Below are positions 1-20,399 of a DNA stretch of 64,000 nt, piece after piece. The stretch lies in the NCBI RefSeq assembly GCF_007655135.1, contig NC_045128.1, positions 26,692,811-26,756,810 on the forward strand, in the 5' to 3' direction. The position numbers and the translations under genes are program-made. A model generated the notes under the pieces. That model did not search any database, was not told the origin of the DNA, and worked only from the letters and a program-made list of their open reading frames with translations. How positions within the stretch are numbered: position 1 is the stretch's first letter; the number at the start of each line of letters is the position of its first letter. Origin of the DNA: Punica granatum. Lineage: Eukaryota > Streptophyta > Magnoliopsida > Myrtales > Lythraceae.

Positions 1-2330
1 GAGAGCCTTGATAAATTTCTCTTCAGTAAGTACTGCAAATTAAGGGATTACTTTTTTCTTTTTTTCCTTTCATTTTTATCTCAATCTTCTCTTTTTTTTT
101 TCTTTTTTTTTATTGGCTTTGTTGACAGACAATTGTCCATAATGTCAATTTCGTTTCTATTTCTTCGTCCAAATTTATTTCTGTTGTGATATTCATTAGT
201 GAATTAAGTATCATGAATTCAAGTTTTGTGAGTGCGATTTCCCCGCACTTGGATGGTCCATGGAAAACTAGTGATCATCCATTTCTTCATCCAAGTTTTG
301 TGAATTCAAGTGCTGGAAAGTTATCTCCGGAATTAGCTAGTGATTGTCTCATGGAAAACTAATAGCTTAAGATGTTAAAGTGTATGGATTAGTCGCTATT
401 GACCCCATAGGAAGCAGTATCAAAATTACCTTTCAGAAACCCTTGAAAGTGGAATTCCCTTTCTTTGACCATCTTTTCCAATTTAGTCAACATGCTTAGA
501 ACTAAAGGAGAGTTGAATTTTCTGATGTCAATGCTATTGTTCTGCCTTCCAGCAATTGTCTGTATTTTTCCATCAGTACTGAATACCTTCTAGTTTCTGA
601 TTATGCTCTACATTGAGTCTTCTCCTAATGCTAACATTACGAGTTTGTGGTGCTAAGAGTGTGCACTGCTGATTGTTCTCTTTAATGAGAGAAGACTACT
701 TTTAAGTTTGCAAGAATGACAAGTTCATGATTAACGTATATTTGTGTGGCGTGTATCAATCTCATTTTTAATTGTTATATAATAATTTTGGATCTTCATG
801 TCGCAATTTTTTTGTGGAGTTAGTTGTACTTGCAATCATATGTCTTGTATTGCGTGATGAACAGTGGTTCTGATTATTGGTGCTGAGTTTCGAGAACTGA
901 CTGATCTAAATATGAACAGAGTCTAATAAGAAGCAGGAACTTGACTGGAAAAGGAGGTACGAAATAATCAATGGCATTGCCCGGGGAATACTATACTTGC
1001 ACGAGGACTCACACAACTGTATCATCCACCGTGACATCAAGGCCAGCAACATACTTCTTGATGACAAGTGGATCCCCAAAATTGCTGATTTCGGGATGGC
1101 CCGCCTCTTCCCTGAAAATGAGACTCACGTCAATACTCGTGTAGCTGGCACCAAGTAAGGAATTGATTTTTACTTTTTCCGTTTTTGGTGAATAGTAAGG
1201 AGTTGATTGGGTTCTCGTGTTTTCATTCAAAGTAGCCAGTTGAGTTGCAAACAGTTTGTAGAAGTGGACATGAATGCTTGGGCATTGAGTTTGCAGCTTT
1301 ACATATAGAGTTCAAGATATATAAAAAAGATATATTATATGTGTGTGTATATGACATCATTTGAAAATAATTGTTTAACAAATTTTGAGGGAACGGGCAA
1401 ATGCATCAAAGCAAGAAGGCTTGGTTCACTGAGTTAACGAGTGAGTTCTATATATATGAGTTTTTGAAATGAGTCTGTTTCCTAGTCAGAACGATGAGTT
1501 TGTGTTAAAGTATGGGTTTGGATCTATTTTTATGTTTCATTTGTTTGTTGAGAGCAGTGGGTATATGGCACCAGAATACGTGATGCATGGGTATTTGTCA
1601 AAGGCAGCGGATGTGTTCAGCTTCGGGGTTGTGGTATTGGAGTTGATCAGTGGGCATAGGAACAACTCACTCGACTTGGACGTTGATGCACAGAATCTGC
1701 TCGATTGGGTAAGATCACAATCTTTGACAATTTTTCCATTTCTGTATGCATGTCATCCCTCTGAAAAAGGGGGAAGAATGGCCTTAAGGTGATCGGGATT
1801 CTCCTTACCGCAAACATGGCATCCAATTGGCTGGATTTATACGAAACTCGATGGAAGAAACTTTGAGTTTTGGAGTTATTCACTTTTGCAAATCAGTGCA
1901 GGCATACAAGCAATACAAGAAAGGGAGGAGTCTTGAGATTGTGGACCCATCATTAGCTGCATCAGCGGACGCTGATCAGATAGCAAAGTGCATTCAAATT
2001 GGTCTCCTCTGTACACAGGGCGACCCCAAGCTCAGGCCAGACATGGGACGGGTAGTGGTGATGCTCTCGAAGAAGCCTGGGACCTTCGATGACCAACAGA
2101 TCAGCAGGCCCGGTGTGCCAGGGTCCCGCTACAAGAGGTCATCACGCCCCCCAGGATCCTCCACCTGGAGCAGCGGGTCACCGTCTCAGACTCGCTCAAC
2201 CTCGCATACCTTCGGTTCGAGCTCGGGCATGAGTTCGACCACCACCGCAACAACGAGCACCGCCCCAACTCCTACTGTTGCTGTTCCACCATATGATCCT
2301 CGGGGAAAGCGTCCGATGAGTAGTGGGTAA
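1..2330 (+). CDS. cysteine-rich receptor-like protein kinase (CRK43-like), 3' part of gene
   Basis: Four exons can be read: 1-25 (partial), 920-1154, 1558-1708 and 1902-2330, all with GT-AG introns and stop TAA at 2328-2330. They encode kinase subdomains from just before the catalytic loop to the C-terminus. The catalytic loop [12 protein letters not shown] and the DFG motif lie in exon 2, GYMAPEY (activation segment, APE) and the [12 protein letters not shown] segment in exon 3, and the RP motif of subdomain XI in exon 4. A Ser/Thr/Pro-rich tail of about 90 residues follows. The signal peptide, DUF26 ectodomain, membrane segment and ATP loop must lie left of the window. The exon pattern and the motifs [16 protein letters not shown] and GVPGSRY fit the CRK43 (At1g70740-type) subgroup. 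The protein is probably a plasma-membrane Ser/Thr kinase in signalling; the ligand is unknown. HRD and DFG are intact, so an active kinase is expected. The exact orthology is inferred. Confidence 0.88.
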
Positions 2331-4298
2331 GGGGGGCCCATTCCAATTATATCAAAGGTAGTTGTTTTTTCTTTCAAAATAAGCCGATCATATTCTTTTG
2401 TGAATTGTAGGTTATAGATTAATGTGCATTTTAGTGGGACAAGGAATCGATGGAAGTGTGATATTCTTAGGGTAGCATAGTACGAGAATTAGATTATATA
2501 TCTGCGAAGGGAAAGCTGGAAAGGAATGTTCATAGTGAAAGAGATGTATTGCCATTGTTATGTTTTTATGAAGAAGTCGGTTTATCGGAATTAGCACAGG
2601 CCCCATCCCATGTGACACGGAACATCTGATCGAGCAACTGGAAGCAACTTCCAACTGATGCGGCTTCTTTTTTCTATGTTGGTGGAACAGAAGAGATATC
2701 GGGATATTGTGTAACTGAACAGGATTGAGTCACGCAGGACCGTGCACCACTCCCCGCCGTCAGCCACCACAGCCCCCAAGGTTGCTGGCTGTCACGGTGC
2801 CCGCAGGTACCTAACAAAAAATGTTAGACCATCGATCCCATCCCTCCCCAGCTGTACCACCAACACGGACAGATCCATTCATATCGTCCCATTACTGCGC
2901 GTCGTTCCTTGCTTTCCTCTCTGCTGAGAAAAAAAGCTTTCAAAATTAAAAAAGAAAAGCAGCAATAGTAAATCACGAGATATGTAGTAATTCTCAACTA
3001 TCGTAATGAAACATGATACATGAGCGATTCTCAACTATCGTAATCAAACATGATACACGAGCAGGAATTAGACCAACCATTTTCTTGTGGAGGTCGATTA
3101 GAAGCAAGTTGTCAGTCTGCGCTTGTCCCAGCGGAATGACTGGTACCTGCCAGTAATGCCTTTTTTCGGTGGGCAAATCATCACACGCGATTCTAGGCTT
3201 TATCTTATCCATTTCTTCGGGTTTAAGCAATTCGAAATATTCTTGGAGACATACTTTAGGAGACAATTCGAGGATTATCAATCGTTTTTCACTTTGTATT
3301 TTTATGGGAAAAAAATGAGGGGTTTGGTATAGTGACCGGTTACAATCCCGGATCTGACGTTATTGGTCAATAACAGCAACCCTCACAGGACGCAACCCCC
3401 CCACTGAGGTGCTAGTGGTTAGTAGGGTGGAGCTTACTTGAACTCTCAGGGCCAGCTGACCCTCCAACAGACATTTTTGGCAACTTACGAGACTCTTGCC
3501 TTGGGAGAACCGTAGTTGCACTGGGATTGAATCGAACTCAGTGACGTCAAAGCACTCATTAATGCCATGATTGCTGATGAGGTGCTTTAGCAGTGGAGAA
3601 CTTTTGATGTGACGGGCTACTCACATCCGATGGCGGGAAAGATCGTTGACGTGGAGGTCACGGCACTTTTGCTCAAGAAAAGAGTTGAAGTCTCTCGAGC
3701 TATGGGGGAATTAGTCTGGCCCGCACCTATTATCGGAGCCACGAAGCGTTATCTTAATTCTCTGTTTGCTTATTATGTTGCAAACGAGCATGATGAGATT
3801 TCTAGTGGACAGCTACAATAAGCCTGTTCCACCGATCTCGGAGATTCCCCCGAAAGCATCACCCTTATGATCTCTTCCACGGCTCGGTGCTTTCTCGAGT
3901 GAAGTATCTCATCTGCTGCAACCGTGGCACCCCGAAGTCATTGCAACTGCATGCTCCCAAGTCGATAGTTGTCATTTATGTACATATGTTCACACGTTCC
4001 TTCGGTGGTTGAAATATACAGTTCTTCGCATATCATTTCTTACTCTTGTGTGTCCGTTGTTATCGTGCTTGCTTGAGGACTAAACTGGAAGAAGAACTTC
4101 AACGAATCTTCTCCATGAACTGGCCAGTGGAAAGTATCTATTCTATTATTGATTATAATATATAAAAAGTCAGAGCAACGATATTGTGAGAGCTTCATTA
4201 GTAAACTCTTAGCTCTTAGCTCATAGTTGATCGTCCTTCGGTGTGAGAGCTCCATTAGTAAACCATCAGCTCATGGTTGACCGTCATTTCGGCTGCTC

Positions 4299-4300
<2 letters not shown>
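2331..4300. other. intergenic DNA downstream of the receptor kinase
   Basis: No gene is recognised. Two small local duplications are visible: a 37-bp unit twice in tandem at 2990-3026 and 3027-3063, and a unit of about 55 bp twice at 4185-4241 and 4242-4292 (sharing TGTGAGAGCT and CATTAGTAAAC). A 70-codon ORF at 3609-3821 (+) resembles no family I know and I do not call it a gene. The first 100-200 bp probably hold the kinase 3' UTR. Confidence 0.5.

Positions 4301-4331
<31 letters not shown>
4301..4331. repeat. (AT)n microsatellite
   Basis: About 15 uninterrupted AT dinucleotides. Confidence 0.95.
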
Positions 4332-4336
<5 letters not shown>

Positions 4337-6137
4337 GACCACAATGTAATAAACAATGGTGTAATTTATACGATTAGGATTAAATGTGATTAAATTAGTA
4401 AATGCATATAAATGATGAATTTTGTAAATAAAGATATTTAATAATTTTAATGTATATGAATAAATATATTTGGATGCGAAATATATATTATTTTTAATAT
4501 ATTCACAAACCTTATGATAATCTATATTTATATAGATATAAACTTGATTACAACCAAATAAATAAGTTCGAATTGGTAAATTTATACGTGTAAATAGGGG
4601 TTTAATGGGAATTAAATATACAATCAATTCATATAAACATCATTTTATATATTATTTAAAATAATAAATAAGTTCGTTTATAATTTCAATGATTTAATAC
4701 AATTAAAACTAAAAAGTATAAAATAAATAAATGCATATAAATTAAGATTTTATAAACAAAAAAACTTAATAATTTAATATATATGCATAAATATATTGGG
4801 AAATTATAATTTTGAAGCTACACCACTACTCCTTCTCTAATATAATTGCATATATTAATTAATCATAATGTCTTGAGATATTTGGATATAACTATTTAAT
4901 GTTATATATACCATATAAAAAGGAAATAATTCTTTGTGAAATTTTTGAAAATTAACTAAAAAAATTAAAATTTGAACAAAGTAAGTACAATTTATATTTG
5001 TAGTAAAAGTCCCGTGCATTTCTAGTTTAATTGTAAATCAGAGATTCGTGGTATTTGTCTGTTTTTACATCAATATTTTGCAAGTACATTATCTCTTATT
5101 TACATACGTTGAATACTGAGAAGATATTTTCTACATTCAATGTATGTAGGATATCAAGGACTTTTCTCGATTATTGAATAGAATCTCTTGAGATATGTGA
5201 TTTTTTTCCAAATTCAATGTTTCAACATCCTATAAATAGAAGATTTGGAAATTCATTCTATGCATCATTTTTTGATTCAGTATTGTTTTAGCAGCACCCT
5301 AATCTTACACAATATCTATCACTTTTTGTATGTATATATATATATATATATATATACACTACATGTTTATTATCTATTAATATATATGTTATTCGCATTT
5401 TCATAAGAGTAGAGTAAATATCTCCTTATTAATATGATTTTCTCTTTTTTAACTCTCGCTCACAATTTGTAATTTTTTGTAATGTTTGTAATGTCTGTTT
5501 TTTCAATCAAAATTAAACGAACTTTTAAATAGTGCTTTTGTAATTATGTCTTAAAAAGTAATTTGTATCAATATCGAATGGCCCGCACGCCGAAACCAAT
5601 GAATTGTAAGATAATAATAACCTCTGGGGTGCAATAATACTTGTGCGATACCGCGAGTTGGAAAATTTTTCCATCGATTTTTTAGTTTATAATAATAGTT
5701 TTGTAATAATCAATATAAAGTAAAATAAAGTTAATAATAAAACTATCTATATGTAAAAATTATGAAATTTTTATTTATAGTAAATTATCTAGATTTTTCA
5801 AAAGATCGAACTAATTAATATTTCACATGGCATAAAAGCTAATATTTCTTCTTGCTAATCTCAATTTCAATTTTCAATAATTCTAATTAGAAAATCATAA
5901 TTACAATATAATAAGTCTTAAATGGCAAGCTAATTTAAGTGCATGAACTTTAATTATAGGAGGGGTTCCATATACTCATAAAAAAGGTAGGGGTGTGATA
6001 TTCATTAAAAGCAGCTCCTCCATCAACACTGAGTCAAATCCCTATCGATATTTAGTCCCAATCAACAAGGTGCCATAATCTCTTACATCTCACCTAAAAA
6101 TGGGGATATTTATATTGTCACATTTAAAACGAGAGTA
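4332..6137. other. AT-rich intergenic DNA with a TATA-containing relic
   Basis: Very AT-rich with no coding signal. Around 5230-5240 there is a plant-like TATAAATAG box preceded by about 100 bp of promoter-like sequence, possibly a decayed LTR; no matching second LTR or TG/CA ends were found. A (TA)n run lies at 5333-5356. Confidence 0.4.
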
Positions 6138-6725
6138 CTTACAATTAGGGGTGATTGGTTCCAGGTATTATGTACTCTTCCCGATATCCGAACCCTACCC
6201 AGTAAGGGACATGTTCCAAGATTTTGGAATCGGACCCTACCGTGTTGAATCTTGGAACCGGAACCTACCAGGAACCTGTATTATACTACAGGTTCCGGGT
6301 ACCCTGTTGGAACTTGAAAATTTTTTTCTTTTGCTAAATAAAAATGTCACATACAACAATTAGTAATCACGCCAAATAGAATATCAACAAAATTTAGATT
6401 AATTCACAACAACAAAAAAATAATATGTCTTATCAATCCAATGACAAAATTAAACATCCATAATATGATCTCACACAGCAAAGTGCATCTATTCTGATTT
6501 ATTAGAGGAGGCAGTAACTTTACTCTTTCCTCTCTATTTTTTTAAATAAATAATCGATTTCGGGTACCCTGTAGGCAGGAACCGAAACCGGTTTTCAACG
6601 GTTCCTAATTTTAATACCCGGAACCTACCATATTTTCAATACGAACTACCCGGACCCTACCCTAACAGGTAGGTTCCGACCAGTTCCGGGTATACCCGGT
6701 ACTCATGCACAACCCTACTTAAAAT
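6138..6725. mobile_element. non-autonomous hAT-type DNA element with 8-bp target-site duplication
   Basis: The element proper is 6146-6717 (572 bp). It begins TAGGGGTG and ends CAACCCTA (reverse complement TAGGGTTG), the usual plant hAT terminal pattern. It is flanked by CTTACAAT (6138-6145) and CTTAAAAT (6718-6725), an 8-bp duplication with one mismatch. Subterminal regions carry many copies of GGTTCCGGGTA/TACCCGGAACC in both orientations, as in hAT transposase-binding regions. No transposase ORF is present. An 87-codon ORF at 6100-6363 overlaps its left part and is not considered a gene. Confidence 0.8.
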
Positions 6726-6817
6726 TGTGATGAATTAAAATAAGTTTTTTTTTTACCAAAATGGGTGATGGGGCATGATACACAAGAGCTTGGAAGTCGG
6801 ACATGTGAAGATAAAGC

Positions 6818-7464
6818 TGATGCATAAGATCTTGGAGACTTGCATTTGCCGAGCGGACTAATCACATGAGCGAGGGCAAGGCGAATCCAACAAGTTATGG
6901 AGAGCTTGATGAAGGACTTTTCAGGCCTAGAGGTGTCGAATTCAGTCGGGTCTCCAAAGGGCTTTAATCTATTGACTTGTCAAGAGTTAATTGACAACCA
7001 ATGCAAAATTGGAGTAAACGCATATTGAAGGCAAGAGAGAGAGCTAAAGTTGGATAACAATTAATGCCAATTATCCTAGATGGCATGATATTGATTTCCT
7101 TTTATGCTATTTAGTTTTTGATAAACTAAGATTAGCTTATTTCTCAAATTTATTTCCTTCCAATTTCATCTAGGCCTTATTATAAGCACTCGGACAAGCT
7201 TTTTGAGGTTAGAATATTTTGGGTAAGGTTTTCTCCTTTATTTTTCATTGAAGTCCTCTGAACGATCAAGTGTAATAACTTGTAAGGTTCGGCACAATTT
7301 GATATTATTGGTTTTTATTTCTTTATAAAAACAATTCAATAATCATTTTATTGATATTATTGGTTTTTGTTTCTTTATAAATAACAAGTCAATAATCCTT
7401 TATCTAAAAATGAATTTGGCGATCGGATTGATGGGTTGCACAATTTTTCGTGAGATCTGCATCA
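6818..7464. mobile_element. possible solo LTR or LTR-like relic
   Basis: The segment starts TGATGCA and ends TGCATCA, forming short terminal inverted repeats with TG...CA ends. It contains a TATA-like TTATAAGCACT near 7172 and a T-rich polyadenylation-like region after it. A degenerate direct repeat of about 60 bp occurs at 7300-7400. The flanking 5-mers do not match, so the boundaries are uncertain. Confidence 0.35.
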
Positions 7465-7489
7465 TTGGATTCATTTTAGGAGAGATTCA

Positions 7490-7612
7490 GCGCTTTTACT
7501 TGGGAAAAATTCACGATCAAGAGAGTTTGATCTCTTAATGGGCCAATTATGCTCAAACCAATATAAAGAGGAGCCATTGTACTTTCGGAAGATTAGGTGG
7601 AGAACTCCAAAA
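7490..7612 (+). repeat. SINE relic
   Basis: It shares the body of the SINEs at 31199 and 35690: ATGGGCC, a GCTCAA box, GAGCCATTG, CTTTCGGA, and a terminal A-run. It is 5'-degenerate. A second, weaker relic is at about 8090-8205. Confidence 0.45.
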
Positions 7613-8285
7613 AAAAAAAGGTTTGTATATTTAAATTAGATAAAAAAATTGAAATTAAAAAAAGAGCAGGGTGGGTCCTCGAGAGTGCGGAAATCCATCA
7701 TACTCATTTTATGAGCTCTACATAAATTAGTGTTAAATTGAAATGAGTTATTTTACCAAGTAGTTTCATTTTAGGTGATTTAGCGTGTCGCTTGTGCTTG
7801 GTAAAAATTTACGATAGGAAGTGTTTGATCCGGCTCCATTTGCTTTTAACTAATACCCAACTTTACCTAACTCAACTCTATTCATCCCTATATTCAAAAA
7901 TATAATCATTACTATTTTGTTTTTTTTCTTTCATTTAATAATAATTTCTCACTCGTACTTTTTCCTGACTATTTTTATGATTTATTTTTAATAACAAATT
8001 TTCTATCGACTTTCGCATCTATACACACACACACATATATTATCACATCTTAATATATTTTGTTAACACATACAATCATTATACAAAATCAAGTTGAGTT
8101 GGATCACTAATCCAACTGGAAAACCAAACGCAAGCTAGTGAGCCTATCTTACTTGAACCTAGATAAATTGGACCCATTGAACTTTCAAATATTAGGTGAT
8201 GGAGAAAAGAATATAATATGTATATTTAAAATGGGAAAATATTTTAAAACATGAAAAAAAGAAAGCATGATGAAATGAAATACAA

Positions 8286-8326
8286 AGAGAGAGAGAGAGA
8301 GAGAGAGAGAGGGGGAGAGAGAGAGA
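8286..8326. repeat. (GA)n microsatellite
   Basis: GA dinucleotides interrupted once by GGGG. Confidence 0.9.
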
Positions 8327-10852
8327 TGGTAGGGTGGATCCTTGAGGAATGGAAAACCCACCCTACCCGCTTGCTTGGCCCAATGGACCCATTTTAAATA
8401 TATATATATATTAAATAAACTAGATGCACGGTCCCGTGCATGCGCATACTAGATTTGTTATGATAATTAATAAAATTAGTGTTATATATTCTTGCATTAT
8501 AAATTTTATAGAAAAATGATTTTTGTTTATATTTACATATACATAGCAGTTTACACGTGCATACCGACTACCTTGAGGTGTTGAGTGATCCCAGTACTCA
8601 ACTCATTGTAAGAACAACAAGATATATCAATTCTCCCTATTTCAAAAATCCCTCAATGAATGTATTTCTTTTCAATCATACAATAAAAAATAACAATATA
8701 TAATATTTATATTTTCTCTAAACTAATAGTGAGTTCATCAGCTATCCAAACAAAAAACTTGATTTGTACTTAATATCGGATCATCTTTCTCTAATATATA
8801 TAAAATATAATCTACTTACTTTAAAATGATGGCCGGCCTTATGAATCCAAAACCATACCTTTGTAATTTCCATTCAAGGTAGTTGATGAAGAACTTTTAT
8901 ATTCAAATTTTCTTCATGTTTGATACCATAGAGCCAAAAAGAATTGGGTTCTTTCTAGTTTCTGCATTATGCTATATTAAGCCCTCATTAATAAAATTCT
9001 ATTTATTATAAATGTAATCATAAATATATGATTTATGATTTCTCATAAATTCAATTATTTGCGGCTTCTAAATTGAGGTGGCAATACAACAATGCACCAA
9101 GTGATAAGTGTTTATTGGTTGTGACTTGAAAGGTCTTGCAACGAAAGACATGTTTTGTCTTACATGGCATATCATGAGATATCGTCCTGGCTTTTATTAT
9201 TTTATATAGATTGGGAAAAAAATTGAAAATATGATATAAGAAAGAGAGCAAGATGATTAAAAAAAAAGAAAGCACGGTGGATCCTCCAGGACTCGCTTGC
9301 TGTGCCCGAATGATCCATGTAATGAAATTATTGTCGTCATTTATACTAAAGGGGAACATAATTGATGTATATTTTCATTTTTTTAAAAAAATGCTAGAAA
9401 AGTGATATGAGAAATTCTAAATTTAACATTAATTTTTTTCCGTGATCAAATTTAATATTAGTTAGTAATTTCAATTTCTTTCTAATATATTTATATATAT
9501 ATATATATATATATTCTGAGTAATCTAATGGAAATTTCCTATTCGTGCAATGAAGTTTCCACCAAGGACAGCCTACAACTCGTGATCGATGTTCTCTTCA
9601 TATGTCCTAAATTAAATCCATTTCATTTTATGAAACATTGAAAAAATAGAAAATCTTCTTTCATCTCTCATAATTGTCCTTGCTCGATAAAAATGACTAG
9701 TCATCTAGGGAATTTTAGAAACAATATTATCAACTCATTTATAATACTTATCTGTGATGTCCAGAGAGTGATTCGATCTGCAATATTTTTTTTCCTTTTC
9801 TCTTTTTTTGGTGCTTGACTCAATATTTTTATTTTCTGTATACACCGTAGTATCCGAAAGTCTAATGAATCTTGACTTGACTCAATTTTTTTGTTTGTAA
9901 GTTATTGAATTGTCTAAAGTTGTAGGACTTATTAATGTTAAGTTTGTGGAATATTATTGCAACACGGGTCCACAAATAGAGAAATCCTGCTACATATTTA
10001 TATATACTCTTTTAGGCTCATGATAAAGGAAACAAGACACTAGAGCAATCCTTGCATCATATACTTTTCGGAAATATTGGTTTAGTTACTCCTATAGGCT
10101 CATGATATAAGAAAATTATTATGGGAAAATACGAAAATCCGCCAATATACGGGCTTGAAGACTAGTTGCTTAATTATTTTCTCCCGCTCTTCTTTCTCGT
10201 CTCACGTTCATGTCTTCCTCTTGTTAATTACTTTCTCCATTCATCCTCCATAATACTTATTTTTACTTTTTTAATTTCATTTTTTGATATTTGATAACAA
10301 ATATTTCATTTTTTAAAAAATAAGAATAAAACTATAAGTAAAACAAGAAGAGAAAACCGAGTGATCGAAGGAAAAATTGCAGACATTTGGAAATGTAATG
10401 TGCAAAATGACCAATCAAATGGGAATAATAAGTAGGTTAGTCTAGTGGTTAAGGGACGCAATTTCCTTCATAAAAATTCAAGTTCCAGTCACCTTATAAA
10501 AATTATGTAGGAGAATGCTATGAATTGACATGTCACAAGCTTGTAGGGTGTTTACGTGAATTGTAAGGGTTAATCAGTTAGAATTTGAATATCTCTCATT
10601 ATACAGATAAAAAAAAACATAGTATGCAAAAACTGTCATCTAATCACCAAAAACAAACAATGACAAGGAACAACCACAGAAGTTTAACTTGCAAATTTAC
10701 GAATCACCTCGATTGTTCTAGATTTACTGTTCTAGCATTTCCAATAGGAGCAAATTCGTACTCTATTTCTTTGTCTTGCCTCGACGAATTGTAGACAGAG
10801 AGCACGTAAAAGAAAATTGAATAAATTTTTATCAAAGTAAATAGATGAATGA

Positions 10853-10883
<31 letters not shown>

Positions 10884-11634
10884 TAAATAAAAGGCATCTA
10901 TCTCGAGGGAGAAATAAAGAGAAAGAAGACGCGGATGGGATAGCAAAGCGGATATTCCATTCCATATGGACCAATCTGGGGAGAAGCATTTTGGAATCAA
11001 AGCCAAGGTAGAATAGCTCCTCCTTTATTCATACCTTCATCTTTTGCCACTTTTTCCTTTCGTTTTTCTATATATATCCTTTCACAATTACTCCTTTTTT
11101 ATTGAAAAAAATTATAAGACGATGTTAGTCCACCAATCAAATTTATTTCATCATTACTTTTTTTTCCCCTTACATGAACAAAGAAGTGTTGTTTACATTA
11201 GATGAATTGATTATTAGATAGTATTAAACTTGCTTATTATGCGAAAGTTCATGACACCGTGTTTGGTAATGCAATTTAGAGCAGGGACGTAAATAGAAAA
11301 TGTATGCTGCGGTGTTCTTTCGTGGAGTTATTTGCTTTTTTGAAAATTATTAACAACGTATTGAATATCTTGGGTTTTCTAATTGTATATCTATATTTAT
11401 ATGTATACAAATCATTCGCAAAAATAATATGTAAGGAAAAAGAACGATATAAAAAGGTTATCAAACAGAAGAAAGAATATCCACCAAAAGTGAAAGAAAA
11501 GGTATACGACAAATATATGTCTCACCGGACAAAGAACAATTTGAGATTTACATGATAAATACGCTTCATCCAAACAATAATTTAGTAAAATCAGTAATGA
11601 TAACTTTTTCTTACTTATACATATGACTGAGACC
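8327..11634. other. AT-rich intergenic DNA
   Basis: No gene is recognised. (AT)n runs occur at about 9492-9514 and 10853-10876. A degenerate tRNA-like promoter pair (A-box-like GGTTAGTCTAGTGG near 10436; B-box-like TTCAAGTTCCA near 10479) suggests an old SINE at about 10430-10575, but I found no target duplication. Short ORFs at 9051-9359 (-), 10704-11006 (-) and 11304-11555 (+) are low-complexity and not credible genes. Confidence 0.5.
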
Positions 11635-11679
11635 TTCCTAGTTTGTGATTATTTAAACTGAATAATCACAAACTAGGAA
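11635..11679. repeat. perfect inverted repeat (19-bp arms, 7-nt loop)
   Basis: TTCCTAGTTTGTGATTATT at 11635-11653 is the exact reverse complement of 11661-11679, with loop TAAACTG. Imperfect pairing continues outward through TATGACT on both sides, to about 11620 and 11697. It could be a tiny foldback element or a hairpin-forming transcript; no further support. Confidence 0.85.
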
Positions 11680-11699
11680 ATGATTCAATAGTCATACGA

Positions 11700-12780
11700 G
11701 ATCCAAGAAGAGAGATGGATAAGAGAACGAAAAATATAAAAATACAAAGTCCCACTGATGAGATTTTAATTCCATGCCGAGGTTGATGTCAATATAACAA
11801 AGCTTCTTTCTCCAAATCAAGAATTTTGTGTTTGATTTAAAATTATTCTTTTCATTTGCAATTCAAGGCCAGAAAAAAGAAAAAAAGAAAAGAAAAGTTA
11901 AAGAAAGGTAGGACATCTTCCCGTCTAACCAATGGAAGTATATCCGAAGAAATGCTCTTTCCCTGGTCCCTTTTCATTTATTTTTCTCGAAATCCCACCT
12001 TCCAAATGCATTCTTGTAAGAATATATATATATATATATTTGATAAATAATATATAAGAGACATGTGCAACACCCTGTCATATATAAGAAAGAAAAAAGA
12101 AAAAAGACGATTAGTTGGTGCAATTTTATTTCTCTTCAGACAACCATCCAATCATCCAATCAATACAAGAAGTCTCATAGACTTAATGTGATGAATTGAG
12201 AATTTTAATAGCTAATCGAAAGACATGGATAGTTTCACCACGAGAATTAAATTTGTAAAACTGTAATATTTCTCGCTACTGTACTGCACTTCCTTTTATC
12301 AAATTTAGATATTAATTTAACTATAAACCCCCAACCCCTTCTATAATATTTTCTCCCACTCTCAACCATTCTCTCTTAAAAAAAAAAAACCAACGGCAAT
12401 TCCCCATGTATTTCTTAATTGGATTTCTTTAATTGGAGTTTTCAACTAACAATAGTATTTTAAAATTTTATAATAAATTAGATTATCTCCTTTTAAAATT
12501 ATAAAAATTAGTTCAAGACCTTGCTAAGTACGAAAAAAGAACAAAAATGAAGTATTACGTAACACGGCGCATGCAAAGCACGGTTACGACTCTTCTGAAG
12601 ATAATGTACAAGAGTTAACAATACTCCGATCGGCGAACTTCATACGAAAGTTTACCTGCAAATATTTTCTTGAGCTTGTTCGAGTTTTTTTCTTTTCTTT
12701 TTCTTTTGGTTTCTAATTTTTTTGATATAATTTTTTTTTGAATAATGGTAAGGGGTGAGGTGTCAAATTTTTAATTGGTT
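11700..12780. other. intergenic and upstream region of the phosphoglucomutase gene
   Basis: AT-rich with a short (AT)n run near 12022-12039. No coding sequence is recognised. Confidence 0.5.
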
Positions 12781-12791
12781 TAGCTCCCTCG

Positions 12792-12801
12792 TATATATAA
12801 A
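12792..12801 (+). promoter_or_regulatory. TATA box of the phosphoglucomutase gene
   Basis: TATATATAAA lies about 190 bp before the start codon. It is followed by a pyrimidine-rich leader (about 12825-12900) with repeated CCCTT units, a typical plant initiator/5' UTR composition. Confidence 0.6.
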
Positions 12802-12984
12802 GACCAAACAAAAACTAAACTCTCTCCTCTCCAGTCGCTGCAGCTTCGCTTCCCTTCCCTTCCCTTCCCTTCCCCTGTCTATACAAATCTCTCTCTCAAT
12901 CTTTTCATATATTATATATATTCCATTCCATCAGCACTCCCTCCGATCAACTTTCTCTCCGTTTTACGTGTGCCTGTCGCAGAA

Positions 12985-20146
<7,162 letters not shown>

Positions 20147-20377
20147 ACATTCCCCCGCTCATCTACCCCCATACTTGGTTGTGTATCGCATGAAGAAACT
20201 AAGAGAGTAATGATTGATGCGAACGAGTGCCTGCATCTTGTCATAGGCCGACACCGTTCAGAATCGTGTCATCTTTTTGCTGCTGTTATAACCACGGATA
20301 CTTTTGTGCCGTATACATGAGCTGCAAGAGAGCTCCGTTGTCTTATTAAACATGTTTTATCTGCTTTTAGCTTAAAG

Positions 20378-20383
20378 AATAAA
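20378..20383 (+). terminator. polyadenylation signal AATAAA of the PGM gene
   Basis: Canonical AATAAA about 230 bp after the stop codon, in a T-rich 3' flank with TGTTTTAT upstream, as expected of plant 3' ends. Confidence 0.6.
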
Positions 20384-20399
20384 GTCCGTTTGTTTCGTT

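Noticed and set aside
2994..3281. 95-codon minus-strand ORF
   Set aside because: Begins within a 37-bp tandem repeat and matches no family I know; no supporting signals.
3380..3600. Possible SINE with A- and B-box-like words
   Set aside because: The spacing between the boxes is too large (about 120 bp) and no target duplication or family body was found.
3609..3821. 70-codon ORF with protein-like composition in the intergenic region
   Set aside because: No family resemblance, no neighbouring exons or promoter signal, and short enough to occur by chance.
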